Of a stretch of 64,000 bases of DNA, positions 53,755 to 62,998 are shown piece by piece. Origin of the DNA: G963692885 sp964657395 (GTDB lineage: Bacteria; Acidobacteriota; Terriglobia; Terriglobales; Acidobacteriaceae). The notes below the pieces were generated by a model. The model was not told the DNA's origin. It saw nothing but the letters and a program-made list of their open reading frames with translations, and did not search any database. How positions within the stretch are numbered: the stretch's first letter is position 1; every line of letters begins with the position of its first letter. The stretch spans positions 62,001 to 126,000 of the forward strand of contig CAZZUX010000001.1 of the NCBI GenBank assembly GCA_964657395.1, written 5' to 3'. Both the position numbers and the translations under genes were made by a program.

Positions 53755-55260
53755 TTAGAAGAAGTAGTGTAAAAGGCTGCGCTGTTCAAAGCCTTTGCCG
53801 CCTATGCGGTAGAGCGCGGAGGCATGTGGTGCCAGTGTGAGCGTAATGCCATCCTGCTTCTTCTTGATCTTGGTGCTTTTCAATTGCCACAGATCGCGCA
53901 ACCTGTCCTTCTTCTGGAGGGTTACGTTGAGCTGCGACCACGTGTAATGAAGCTCCCGTGTGGAATCGGCAAGATTGAACAGGGCGATGAATATACCTCC
54001 ACCCGTAGCTGGCGTTGCCGTCCACACCACCGAATCTGCCGTGCGAAGCAGCGGATGGCTGTTGTTGCTGTCCTGATCCACGCTGATCACTTCCGGATTG
54101 GTAAGCAGGTTGAGCACACGAGCGTCCAGATGATGCAGGTCACCGCCCATCATCAGCGGTGAACGGGAAATAGCCCACAGCGTAACCAGAGTCTGCTGTT
54201 CATCCGGATTGAGGCCGCTCTGTCGCGCTTCGCGATAGCCGGGACGGGGCCCAAGGTAGCCGATGGGGAGCATGTCCGCATCCGGCCAGTGACCGGGTCC
54301 GGAAGACGGCACCCACTCAGCAAGCGTGTCGAACTGACCCTTCACGCTCTGTGACCAGGCAGCATCCGGCCACTTGTCCCAGTGGTCCCAGACATCGTCG
54401 CTGATGCGCCACATCTGTGCGTGTGCCGCTACGTCGGCAGCTTCATCAATCGGTGTAGGTCCAGGCGAAAGGCTGAGGATGATGGGTCGCCCCGTTTTCT
54501 TGATGGCTTCACTCAGCATTCGGATCTCTGCCGTCTTGTAAGGAAAGGAGATGCAATCGACCTTGATAAAGTCGATGCCCCAGCCCGCGTAGAGCTTTGC
54601 TAACGAATCGTAGTAAGCCTGTCCGGCAGCATTGTCCTTCACGCCATAGTTATCAGGGTTCCAACGGCACGTATCGTTCGTGTCTGCCGCGTCGGCGGCA
54701 TGAAAGCTCGAGTCTGCAATCGGCAGATTCTTGTCTACGGCCTCCCTCGGAATACCGCGGATAATGTGGATACCCAGCCGCAGGTCACGGGAATGGATTT
54801 TGTCGGCGATCTTCTTGAGACCCACGCCTTCGGCAGCGGAAGGAAAGCGGTTTTCCGCAGGCATATAGCGGCCATTGGCATCCATGGTGTACAGCCACGC
54901 CGGCTTCCCGTTGCTGCCGGGATTGGACAGGTACCAGCCTTCATCAATCACCGCAAATTGCCAGCCATACTGCTGCAGCTGAGTATGAAGCAGCTCGGTC
55001 GTGGCGCTGAATTCATCTTCAGTGATGGATAGACCGTAACTGTCCCAGCTGTTCCATCCCATCGGAGGCGTCGCGGCCAGCGTCTTTGGTCGAGGAGCCG
55101 TCGATGTCTGTTTGCCGATGGCTTCCGGACTGACTGGAGGAGCCTGTTGTGCGGCGGCCGGAAAATAGGCGATGCCCCAACTCAGAAGAACCCCGGTCAT
55201 GAGGGCAGCTGGGCCAGCTAATTTGCGAAAGTGTTTCCTGTTCACGAATTCACCAAGCAT
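53755..55260 (-). CDS. GH27 alpha-galactosidase
   Basis: About 501 residues from the ATG at 55260, where a signal peptide follows (RKHFRKLAGPAALMTGVLLSWGIAYFPAAAQ); the frame continues 42 codons upstream without support. Family 27: PPMGWNSWDSYGL at the start of the barrel, VIDEGW, the nucleophile Asp in FIKVDCIS and the acid/base Asp in WRISDDVWD. A C-terminal beta-sandwich follows. Secreted enzyme that releases alpha-galactose from plant oligosaccharides. It diverges from the radical-SAM gene. Confidence 0.9.
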   Translation of the reverse strand: MLGEFVNRKHFRKLAGPAALMTGVLLSWGIAYFPAAAQQAPPVSPEAIGKQTSTAPRPKTLAATPPMGWNSWDSYGLSITEDEFSATTELLHTQLQQYGWQFAVIDEGWYLSNPGSNGKPAWLYTMDANGRYMPAENRFPSAAEGVGLKKIADKIHSRDLRLGIHIIRGIPREAVDKNLPIADSSFHAADAADTNDTCRWNPDNYGVKDNAAGQAYYDSLAKLYAGWGIDFIKVDCISFPYKTAEIRMLSEAIKKTGRPIILSLSPGPTPIDEAADVAAHAQMWRISDDVWDHWDKWPDAAWSQSVKGQFDTLAEWVPSSGPGHWPDADMLPIGYLGPRPGYREARQSGLNPDEQQTLVTLWAISRSPLMMGGDLHHLDARVLNLLTNPEVISVDQDSNNSHPLLRTADSVVWTATPATGGGIFIALFNLADSTRELHYTWSQLNVTLQKKDRLRDLWQLKSTKIKKKQDGITLTLAPHASALYRIGGKGFEQRSLLHYFF

Positions 55261-55384
55261 GGATGGGAAAGAATTGTCATCATAACCTACTTGAGCACCA
55301 CCTACTGTTCGCCTCGCATTCGCCCTAAGATGAAGGATGCGGGTGTGTAGTTGGTGGGGATCCGGATAGGAGCTGAAGCATCGC

Positions 55385-56638
55385 ATGATGACGGTTCAGG
55401 ACAAGCTGGAGATTCTGGCGGATGCGGCCAAGTACGACGCAAGCTGTGCCAGCTCTGGAGCCAAGCGCGCTGGAACAGCCAACGGTATCGGACATTCCGA
55501 TGGTATGGGCATCTGCCACAGCTACACGCCGGACGGCCGATGCGTGTCCTTGCTGAAAATCCTGCTCACCAACTACTGCTCGTACGATTGCGCATTCTGC
55601 GTGAATCGAGTATCGAGTGACATCAAGCGTGCACGCTTCACACCCGAGGAAGTCGTAACCCTGACACTCGATTTCTATAAGCGCAACTACATTGAAGGAC
55701 TTTTTCTCAGCTCCGGTATTATTCAGTCCCCCGATTACACGATGGAGGAGCTCGTAAGAGTTGCGCGGACGCTGCGTGAGACGCATCTTTTCGGCGGCTA
55801 CATCCACCTTAAAGCAATTCCGGGGGCCTCACAGCTGCTGATGGACGAGGCCGGACGATGGGCCGACCGTCTGAGCGCCAACATCGAGCTGCCAACACAG
55901 CAGGACCTGGTTCAACTGGCACCGGATAAAAAGTCTGAAGTGATCGAATCAGCCATGGGACAGATCTACACGAGCCGCATGGCAGCCGAGGAAGATCGCA
56001 AAAAAGATAAGCGCGCGCCAAAGTTTGCCCCCGCCGGACAGAGCACGCAGATGGTGGTCGGCGCAACCGCCAGTACGGACCAGCAGATCCTGGCAACGGC
56101 CACGCATCTTTATGGCGATTACCAGCTCCGAAGAATCTACTACTCCGGTTTCAGTCCGTATCCCCGAGCCGATGCCCGCCTTCCCCTGCAGCCCGTCCCG
56201 CTCGTGCGGGAGCACCGGCTCTACCAGGCAGACTGGCTGATGCGCTACTACGGCTTCGATGCTGCTGAATTAACCACCACGGACGAACCAAACCTGGATC
56301 TGCAGCGCGATCCCAAGTTAACGTGGGCACTCCGGCACCGTGAGTACTTCCCCGTGGATGTCAACGCGGCAACGCGGGAGTCTCTACTGCGGGTTCCAGG
56401 GATCGGCTATCGCAATGTCGAGAAAATCCTGCGCATTCGAAAGTATCATCGGCTGACTCTTGACGATTTGCGACGCCTGAATGTGCGCGTTAAGCAGGCT
56501 CAGAATTTTCTGGTCACTGTCGACTCGCTGCCCAAAGGAGGGATCGTGGATGCGCCTCGCTTGAAAGATCTGGTCACGCCGCCTCCACAACTGGAGCTGT
56601 TTGCGTCCGCCAGCAGTGCGGTTACGGGCGAGGTCTAG
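55385..56638 (+). CDS. Putative DNA modification/repair radical SAM protein
   Basis: 417 residues. Radical-SAM enzyme of the group usually linked to a uracil-DNA-glycosylase gene: Fe-S motif CSYDCAFC (Cys-x3-Cys-x2-Cys) within LLKILLTNYCSYDCAFCVNRVSSD, preceded by GIGHSDGMGICHSYTPDGRCVSLLK. Near the end, VNAATRESLLRVPGIGYRNVEKILRIRKYHRLTLDDLRRL is a helix-hairpin-helix DNA-binding motif. Three bases separate it from the DUF4130-UdgX gene, so the pair is an operon. Chemistry unknown. Confidence 0.88.
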   Translation: MMTVQDKLEILADAAKYDASCASSGAKRAGTANGIGHSDGMGICHSYTPDGRCVSLLKILLTNYCSYDCAFCVNRVSSDIKRARFTPEEVVTLTLDFYKRNYIEGLFLSSGIIQSPDYTMEELVRVARTLRETHLFGGYIHLKAIPGASQLLMDEAGRWADRLSANIELPTQQDLVQLAPDKKSEVIESAMGQIYTSRMAAEEDRKKDKRAPKFAPAGQSTQMVVGATASTDQQILATATHLYGDYQLRRIYYSGFSPYPRADARLPLQPVPLVREHRLYQADWLMRYYGFDAAELTTTDEPNLDLQRDPKLTWALRHREYFPVDVNAATRESLLRVPGIGYRNVEKILRIRKYHRLTLDDLRRLNVRVKQAQNFLVTVDSLPKGGIVDAPRLKDLVTPPPQLELFASASSAVTGEV

Positions 56639-56641
56639 CGC

Positions 56642-58060
56642 GTGCGGCGCGTCATCATCGAGCCAGCTTTCGAGATGTGGCGGGAAGCCGCGCGTTCACT
56701 ACTTACCGAGGGTGTCCCGCCTGATCAGGTGGAAATTTTCGACACGGAGACGCCGCAGAATCTTGGGCTTTCCTTCGGCGATGAAGACGTGGCCCCGCAC
56801 CCAGTGGCTGCCGGGAACATTTTCGTGCCGCGTGTTTTCGTTGAACTTGCACAGGTGGTATCCCACCATGCAGACCCGGGACGCTGGCATCTTCTCTATC
56901 GACTGTTGTGGCGTTTGCAGTCAGCTCGCCAGTTGTTACACGTGGAAGTCGACGGCGATGTGGCCGAGGCGCGTCGCATGGAACAGCAGATCCGCCGCGA
57001 CCTTCACAAGATGCACGCGTTCGTTCGCTTTCGCCAGATCAGGGATGAAGCCGGACGCGAACACTTCATCTCCTGGTACAAGCCGGATCATGATGTTTTG
57101 GCAATGGCGGCTCCGTTCTTTCAGGAAAGATTTCCAACGATGCAGTGGTCGATCCTGACGCCGAGACAGTCCGTGCACTGGGATCCTGAATCGCGACACC
57201 TGGCCTGGAGTCAGGGCGTGCCGCGCGAGGCTGCTCCACAGGATGATGAGCTTGAAGACATGTGGCGGAGCTATTACAAGTCGATCTTCAATCCTGCGCG
57301 GCTTAACCCCAAAGCAATGCGTTCGGAAATGCCAGTGCGATATTGGCAGAACATGCCAGAAATTCAGTTGCTTCCTCAGTTGATGACAGCTGCCGGCGGG
57401 AGGACAGATGCGATGATCAAAGCGCAGAAGACGGGAACGGCCGAAGCCTTTCTGCCGGAAGAACGAACCTTGAAAGCATTGAGTGCCGCACTGCCGGGAT
57501 GTAAAGGCTGCGAGCTTTACTGCCATGCGATCCATGCAGTTTTCGGCGAGGGACATACACGAGCTGAGCTGATGCTGGTCGGCGAGCAGCCGGGAGACGA
57601 AGAAGACAAGCAGGCAAAACCGTTTGTCGGTCCTGCTGGGAAAGTGCTGAATCGTGTGGTCGAAGAACTTGGCCTGGATCGAAGTGCCATGTATGTCACC
57701 AATGCGGTAAAGCATTTCAAGTTCGTGGAACGCGGCAAACGCAGGCTGCACCAGTCCCCGCGGCTGAGTGAAGTCACAGCCTGCCGGCCCTGGCTGATTG
57801 CGGAGTTGCAGGCGGTCAGGCCGCGGGTCGTGGTCTGCCTGGGTGCGACAGCAGCCAAATCGCTGCTGGGCGCGAAATTCGCGTTGATGAAGGAGCGTGG
57901 CCGGGTAGTCTCATCACCCTACGCGGAAACAGTGGTCGCGACCATTCATCCATCAGCAGTCTTACGAGCAACGGATACGCAGGGATCGGAACAGTTGTAC
58001 GACTTCCTCCGCCAGGATTTGTTGCTCGCTCATCAAACCGCATTGAAGATGGCTGGTTGA
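56642..58060 (+). CDS. udgX: DUF4130-UdgX fusion, uracil-DNA crosslinking protein
   Basis: 472 residues from GTG. Residues about 1-245 are the DUF4130 domain that accompanies the radical-SAM gene (LHVEVDGDVAEARRMEQQIRRDLHKMHAFVRFRQI, FISWYKPDHDVLAMAAPFFQERF). Residues about 275-472 are a family-4-type uracil-DNA glycosylase: Fe-S cysteines starting CKGCELY, GEQPGDEEDKQAKPFVGPAGKVLNR, and the UdgX loop KRRLHQSP with His370, the residue that in UdgX becomes covalently bound to the uracil-containing DNA. ATIHPSAVLRA follows. Coupled to the radical-SAM gene. Confidence 0.92.
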   Translation: MRRVIIEPAFEMWREAARSLLTEGVPPDQVEIFDTETPQNLGLSFGDEDVAPHPVAAGNIFVPRVFVELAQVVSHHADPGRWHLLYRLLWRLQSARQLLHVEVDGDVAEARRMEQQIRRDLHKMHAFVRFRQIRDEAGREHFISWYKPDHDVLAMAAPFFQERFPTMQWSILTPRQSVHWDPESRHLAWSQGVPREAAPQDDELEDMWRSYYKSIFNPARLNPKAMRSEMPVRYWQNMPEIQLLPQLMTAAGGRTDAMIKAQKTGTAEAFLPEERTLKALSAALPGCKGCELYCHAIHAVFGEGHTRAELMLVGEQPGDEEDKQAKPFVGPAGKVLNRVVEELGLDRSAMYVTNAVKHFKFVERGKRRLHQSPRLSEVTACRPWLIAELQAVRPRVVVCLGATAAKSLLGAKFALMKERGRVVSSPYAETVVATIHPSAVLRATDTQGSEQLYDFLRQDLLLAHQTALKMAG

Positions 58061-58076
58061 TGTTGCGATCCACGGC

Positions 58077-59243
58077 TTAGCCGGTTCCGAGAAGTGCCTT
58101 CGTGTGTCGGGCGATCGTGCCATCTTCATCAGCCGCGATGACGTGCACACGACTGGCAGAAATATCAGTGGAGATGATGTCGGCAGACTGTTGATTCCTG
58201 GCTTCATCTATGGCGATACCGAAAGGCGCAAGCTGTTTGCAGACAGCCGCCCGCACAGACACACTATTCTCTCCAATGCCGCCGGTGAAGACCAGGCCGT
58301 CAAGCCCGCCGAGCGAAACGATATAAGCAGCAACAGTCTTGGAGATGCTGCGCGTGAAAACGTCTACCGCCAAGCGCGACGCTCTGTCGCCCTCTTCGGC
58401 AGCTTTGCTGAGAGCACGCATATCGCTTTGACCATTCGAGAGGCCCGCAAGACCGGATTTATGATTGAGCATCGATTCAACTTCATCGATGCTGTTCCCG
58501 TTACGTAACAGCCATAGAACTATACCTGGGTCGAGATCGCCCGTACGCGTCCCCATCGGGATACCACCAGTCGGTGTCAGTCCCATGCTGGTGTCGATGG
58601 ATCTTCCGTCGAGAATGGCGCAGAGGCTGGCACCATTGCCGAGATGGGCGACGATCATGCGGTGGGGGCGCTTGTCGCCAAGCGCATGCACGATGGATTC
58701 GTAAGAGAGACCATGAAAGCCATACCGCATTACACCCTGTTCCCAGCAGGAAACAGGAAGCGGATAGTGAGAGGCAACTTCAGGCAGAGTGACATGAAAA
58801 GCTGTGTCGAAGCACGCAAACTGCGGCACGTCAGGATAGTGTTTCTGCGCGGAGTGGATGATGGAGATCGCCGGCGGATCGTGAAGTGGAGCAAAGTGCA
58901 CGGCCTGCTCCAGTGTGTTGAGGACACCTTGAGTAATGCGTAGGTGCTGGCGAAGATGCGGTCCACCATGAACAATGCGGTGGCCGATAGCGTCAGGTGT
59001 TCGCGTCCTGGAACGCTGGAGGGCCTGCACGGCTGCAGCGAAGGCCTCGTCTAAAGTCTTTGCCTCAGAAGACTCATCGATCAGAGACCTGCCGTCTGCA
59101 TCCTTCACCTTTAGCTTGCCGCCGGACGAGCCGATTGCGTCAATGGAGCCGCTGAGTTGCTGCTCCTCATCTTCGTAAACACCGAACTTGAGCGAAGACG
59201 AGCCACTGTTGATGACAAGTATGCTGGAAGAGTTCTCAGGCAT
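58077..59243 (-). CDS. ackA: Acetate kinase
   Basis: 388 residues. ASKHA-fold kinase converting acetyl phosphate and ADP to acetate and ATP. Motifs: LVINSGSSSLKFGVYE (residues 9-24), GHRIVHGG, FDTAFH, GTRTGDLDPGIVLWLL and VFTGGIGENS. It follows xfp by nine bases and so takes the acetyl phosphate formed by phosphoketolase. Confidence 0.95.
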   Translation of the reverse strand: MPENSSSILVINSGSSSLKFGVYEDEEQQLSGSIDAIGSSGGKLKVKDADGRSLIDESSEAKTLDEAFAAAVQALQRSRTRTPDAIGHRIVHGGPHLRQHLRITQGVLNTLEQAVHFAPLHDPPAISIIHSAQKHYPDVPQFACFDTAFHVTLPEVASHYPLPVSCWEQGVMRYGFHGLSYESIVHALGDKRPHRMIVAHLGNGASLCAILDGRSIDTSMGLTPTGGIPMGTRTGDLDPGIVLWLLRNGNSIDEVESMLNHKSGLAGLSNGQSDMRALSKAAEEGDRASRLAVDVFTRSISKTVAAYIVSLGGLDGLVFTGGIGENSVSVRAAVCKQLAPFGIAIDEARNQQSADIISTDISASRVHVIAADEDGTIARHTKALLGTG

Positions 59244-59252
59244 AGTGCAAAT

Positions 59253-61619
59253 TCACCGCGGGCTCCACTTCCAGCCGCTGACTTCCGGTAGATCTTCGCC
59301 GTGAGCCGTGACGTAGAGCTTGTGCTTTTCCATGATTTCCGAAAAGCGTTGTTCCATCGCAGGCAGTTGATCCTTGAAGCGCGGCACCTGGCTGATGGCA
59401 TCGAGAGCAAGGCTGTAGCGATCCAGTTCGTTGAGAACCACCATGTCGAACGGCGTGGTCGTCGTGCCTTCTTCCTTGAAGCCGTGCACGTGGAACCCGG
59501 AATGATTGTTGCGCTTGTAAGTAAGCGTGTGGATCAGAGACGGATACCCGTGGAAGGCAAAGATGACCGGCTTGTCTTTGGTAAATAGCTTGTCAAACTC
59601 AGCTTCACCCAGCCCATGCGGATGCTGCGTTTCCGATTCGAGTGTGAAAAGATCGACCACGTTTACAACACGTATGCGAAGATCAGGAGCCCAGTTGCGC
59701 AGGATGGTCACTGCCGCCATGGTCTCAAGAGTAGGTACGTCCCCGGCACACGCGAGCACCACTTCGGGATCGCCATTGTCACAGCTGGCCCACTTCCATT
59801 CCCCCAGGCCTGCAGTGCAGTGCCGAGTGGCTTCATCGATGCTGAGCCAGTTCGGCGCAGGCTGCTTGCCTGCAGTGATGACGTTCACGTAGTTGCGGCT
59901 GCGCAGGCAATGGTCGGCGACAGACAACAGGCAATTGGCATCAGGCGGAAGATAGATGCGAACGATATCGGATTTCTTCGTGGCTACCACGTCCATAAAG
60001 CCCGGGTCCTGGTGCGAGAAACCATTATGATCCTGCCGCCAGACATGCGAGCTGAGCAGGTAGTTCAGCGAAGAGATCGGCTTGCGCCATGGCAGACTCT
60101 GGCATTCCTTGAGCCATTTGGCATGCTGATTGAACATGGAATCGATGATGTGAATGAAAGCTTCGTAGCAGGAGAAAAAACCATGACGGCCGGTCAGTAG
60201 ATAGCCCTCCAGCCAGCCTTCACACATATGCTCGCTCAGCGCTTCCATCACGCGGCCGTCAACGGATAGGAATTCGTCGGCGTTCGGATTCGTATAGGCT
60301 GCGTCCCAGCGCTTGCCGCTCGCTTTGTAAATCGCCTGCAGCCGATTCGAGGCTGTTTCATCCGGACCAAACACCCGAAAGTTCTTCGACGGCATGTTGT
60401 TCTTCATCACGTCGCGCAGATAGGTACCGAGGACATAGGTTGCGCTGGATTCTTCATCGCCCGGCTGCTTCACCTCAACCGCGTAGTCCTGAAAAGAGGG
60501 AAGAGCCAGAGGCGTCAGCAGCAGGCCGCCGTTTGCCTGCGGCGTCACTCCGATGCGCAGACGACCCTTCGGCGCCATGTCAGCAATGTCTTCGTGCAGA
60601 ACACCCTGCTCGTCGAAGATCTCTTCGACCTTGTAGGAGCGAAGCCACTCTTCCAGCTGCCGTGTGTGTTCAGGATTCGTTAGAACGTCGTCGAGCGGTA
60701 CCTGGTGCGCCCTCCACGTGCCTTCTACCTGCTTGCCATCGACTACCTTTGGACCAGTCCAGCCTTTCAGTGTTCGCATCACGAGCATCGGCCAAGCAGG
60801 TCGGGTCGCATCGTTGTGATCGCGCGCGTGCTTCTGGATAGCGCGAATATCATCGTAGATGGTATCCATGATGGTGGCCATCTCGCGATGCATCGTCAGC
60901 GGATCGTCACCTTCGATAAAGTATGGCTTGTAGCCGTAGCCGCGGAAGAGGCTCTCCAGTTCTTCCTGCGGAATACGCGCAAGGAAAGTCGGATTTGCAA
61001 TCTTGTATCCATTGAGATGGAGGATCGGGAGAACAGCGCCATCCGTGATGGGATTTAGGAACTTGTTGGAGTGCCAGCTGGTTGCTGCGGGTCCGGTCTC
61101 TGCCTCGCCGTCGCCGACAACACAGGTGACAAGCAGTTCCGGATTGTCGAAGGCAGCACCATAGGCATGCAGCAGTGAATAGCCGAGCTCGCCGCCTTCA
61201 TGAATCGAGCCGGGAACCTGCGGCGCATCATGGCTGGGCACGCCATACGGCCACGAGAATTGCCGGAACAGACGCTTGATGCCGTCCTTGTTACGTTCGA
61301 TGTTCGGATAGTGCTCCGTGTATGTTCCTTCGAGATACGTGTTGGCAATAATGCCGGGTGCGCCATGGCCCGGACCTACGACGAACAGAATTGGCTCCTG
61401 GTGGTTGCGGATGAGACGATTGAGATGGACGTAAATAAAGTTGAGACCGGGCGTGGTTCCGAAATGTCCCAGCAGACGCGGCTTGATGTCCGTCACCGTA
61501 AGCGGATGGTCGAGAAGCGGATTCTCTTTCAGGTAGATCTGGCCGACGGAGAGATAATTCGCGGCACGCCAGTAGGCGTTCATCTTGCTAAGTTCGTCGT
61601 CGCTGAGCGGTGTGGGCAT
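59253..61619 (-). CDS. xfp: D-xylulose 5-phosphate/D-fructose 6-phosphate phosphoketolase
   Basis: 788 residues, the usual length. Thiamine-diphosphate enzyme cleaving xylulose 5-phosphate to acetyl phosphate and glyceraldehyde 3-phosphate. Motifs: YWRAANYLSVGQIYL (residues 12-26), GPGHGAPG, the ThDP-binding GDGEAETGP, HDAPQVPGSIHEGGELGYSLLHA, and SWRKPISSLNYLLSSHVWRQDHNGFSHQDPGF. With ackA it forms a route for the pentose phosphate made by araB/araD/xylB at the left side of the window. A GGAG box five bases before the ATG is part of an inverted repeat. Confidence 0.96.
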   Translation of the reverse strand: MPTPLSDDELSKMNAYWRAANYLSVGQIYLKENPLLDHPLTVTDIKPRLLGHFGTTPGLNFIYVHLNRLIRNHQEPILFVVGPGHGAPGIIANTYLEGTYTEHYPNIERNKDGIKRLFRQFSWPYGVPSHDAPQVPGSIHEGGELGYSLLHAYGAAFDNPELLVTCVVGDGEAETGPAATSWHSNKFLNPITDGAVLPILHLNGYKIANPTFLARIPQEELESLFRGYGYKPYFIEGDDPLTMHREMATIMDTIYDDIRAIQKHARDHNDATRPAWPMLVMRTLKGWTGPKVVDGKQVEGTWRAHQVPLDDVLTNPEHTRQLEEWLRSYKVEEIFDEQGVLHEDIADMAPKGRLRIGVTPQANGGLLLTPLALPSFQDYAVEVKQPGDEESSATYVLGTYLRDVMKNNMPSKNFRVFGPDETASNRLQAIYKASGKRWDAAYTNPNADEFLSVDGRVMEALSEHMCEGWLEGYLLTGRHGFFSCYEAFIHIIDSMFNQHAKWLKECQSLPWRKPISSLNYLLSSHVWRQDHNGFSHQDPGFMDVVATKKSDIVRIYLPPDANCLLSVADHCLRSRNYVNVITAGKQPAPNWLSIDEATRHCTAGLGEWKWASCDNGDPEVVLACAGDVPTLETMAAVTILRNWAPDLRIRVVNVVDLFTLESETQHPHGLGEAEFDKLFTKDKPVIFAFHGYPSLIHTLTYKRNNHSGFHVHGFKEEGTTTTPFDMVVLNELDRYSLALDAISQVPRFKDQLPAMEQRFSEIMEKHKLYVTAHGEDLPEVSGWKWSPR

Positions 61620-61620
61620 G

Positions 61621-61671
61621 GGCTCTCCAGGTTTTCAAACAGTGTCTCTCTTCGAAGAGTACAGGAGAGCC
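61621..61671 (-). promoter_or_regulatory. RBS-sequestering leader of the phosphoketolase mRNA
   Basis: On the xfp mRNA, GGCTCTCC (61671-61664) is perfectly complementary to GGAGAGCC (61628-61621), which contains the ribosome binding site and ends one base before the ATG. Between them lies a perfect palindrome CTCTTCGAAGAG (61659-61648) that would form an inner hairpin. The 8-bp closing stem would block initiation; a ligand, temperature or a protein might open it. Confidence 0.5.
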
Positions 61672-61758
61672 ACTCTATTCAAATGGGATGTCACCTGCCG
61701 TGATCCGGCTCACAAATTTATCGAAAGTACATGAGCAAAGTGTTCTGTTTAGCTCAGC

Positions 61759-62316
61759 TCAGTGAGCAGTAAAGCTGTATGGAAAGGTAAAGCGCCCGAT
61801 CTGGATCACGGCAGTGCCGGGCGTGGATGCTGCCGGCGGCCAGATACGAAACGATTCCACGCGAGTCGTCGCTGGATCGCGCAAAGCATCGACATCGCCG
61901 ACCGGATTGCCATTGGCCGCCTGATAAAAGCTAACGCGCAGGGCATCCTGAGTACGTGTCCAGCCGAAGAGATAATCACCCGGAGCGAGCAGTAGTCCCC
62001 CCACTTTAAGGGGAACCTGGGTAAGAAAATAATGGCTGTACTTGCCCTCTGCAGAGTAGCCGGCAGTGATCATCACCACTCCCGCGACATATTGTCCCTT
62101 GCCATTGGTGATGCCGGATGCCGTGCGGAACTCCGTCTCGATGCGCTCACTGATAGCAGGCGCACGCGCGGGAATAATGGTGTGGAGTTCTGCTTCTGTC
62201 GCTGCATGCCATGCGCTTTTCGTCTGCGCGAAAGCTGTCGTGAGAGCAAGCAGCAAAACAGCCGCCGTGAAAAGCACCTTGAAGCTTGTTCGACTTGTGC
62301 GGGTCAGGGTCATCAT
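61759..62316 (-). CDS. Secreted protein of unknown function
   Basis: 185 residues with a signal peptide (RTSFKVLFTAAVLLLALTTAFAQ). The mature part is about 155 residues, with LHTIIPARAPAISERIETEFRTASGI, KYSHYFLTQVPLKVGGLLLAPGDYLFGWTR and a C-terminal VIQIGRFTFPYSFTAH; the alternation of strands suggests a small beta protein (some similarity in style to DUF2911-like secreted proteins, not proven). The second codon is also Met. It sits between xfp and the response regulator. Confidence 0.75.
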   Translation of the reverse strand: MMTLTRTSRTSFKVLFTAAVLLLALTTAFAQTKSAWHAATEAELHTIIPARAPAISERIETEFRTASGITNGKGQYVAGVVMITAGYSAEGKYSHYFLTQVPLKVGGLLLAPGDYLFGWTRTQDALRVSFYQAANGNPVGDVDALRDPATTRVESFRIWPPAASTPGTAVIQIGRFTFPYSFTAH

Positions 62317-62340
62317 GCAAATCCGATATTTGTTGAAAGT

Positions 62341-62967
62341 TCAGTCGAGATGTACGATGCCGCGCTGCAACGCAGTCGTTGCAGCCTGTGTGCGATCGCT
62401 CACCCCAAGTTTGCCGAGCAGGTTGTTGATGTGAGTCTTGACAGTAGCCTCCGAGATAAAGAGGGCGCTGGCGATTTCCTTGTTGCTGTTGCCGCCGACG
62501 ATGAGGCGCAGCACATCCACTTCACGATCCGTCAGCACCGGGTTGCTCATGCGTTCGGCAAGCCGCTCGGCAACAGGGGCAGGAATCCGCGACTTGCCGC
62601 TGTGCACTGCCTTGATTGCGGAGACCAGTTCATCCGTGTCCATTCCCTTGAGCAGGTAGCCCCGCGCTCCCGCCTGCAATGCCTTGAAGATATCCTCATC
62701 GCCATCGAACGTAGTCAGCACAATGATGCGAGCCTGGGGGAACTCTGCGCGAATCCGCTGGATGGCTTCCACGCCGTCTCCACCCTGCATACGCAGATCC
62801 ATGAGAGTGACATCAGGCTGGTGCTCACGGAAAAGCGGCAGCGCCTGCGCGCCGTCGGACGCTTCGGCCACAACTTTCATATCTGGAAGTGTATTGAGCA
62901 GGGCGGCAAGCCCCTGGCGAACAATATGATGATCGTCCACAATCATCAGCCGAAGTAATGGATCCAT
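62341..62967 (-). CDS. NarL/LuxR-type response regulator
   Basis: 208 residues from the ATG at 62967, with AAGGAAG upstream; a longer frame overlaps the kinase gene. Receiver domain (residues 1-125) with phospho-acceptor Asp57 in VTLMDLRM, and a C-terminal LuxR-type HTH (VLTDREVDVLRLIVGGNSNKEIASALFISEATVKTHINNLLGKLGV). Partner of the sensor kinase upstream. Targets unknown. Confidence 0.92.
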   Translation of the reverse strand: MDPLLRLMIVDDHHIVRQGLAALLNTLPDMKVVAEASDGAQALPLFREHQPDVTLMDLRMQGGDGVEAIQRIRAEFPQARIIVLTTFDGDEDIFKALQAGARGYLLKGMDTDELVSAIKAVHSGKSRIPAPVAERLAERMSNPVLTDREVDVLRLIVGGNSNKEIASALFISEATVKTHINNLLGKLGVSDRTQAATTALQRGIVHLD

Positions 62968-62998
62968 TTCGCTTCCTTGTCTTTCCTGCCGCATTGTC

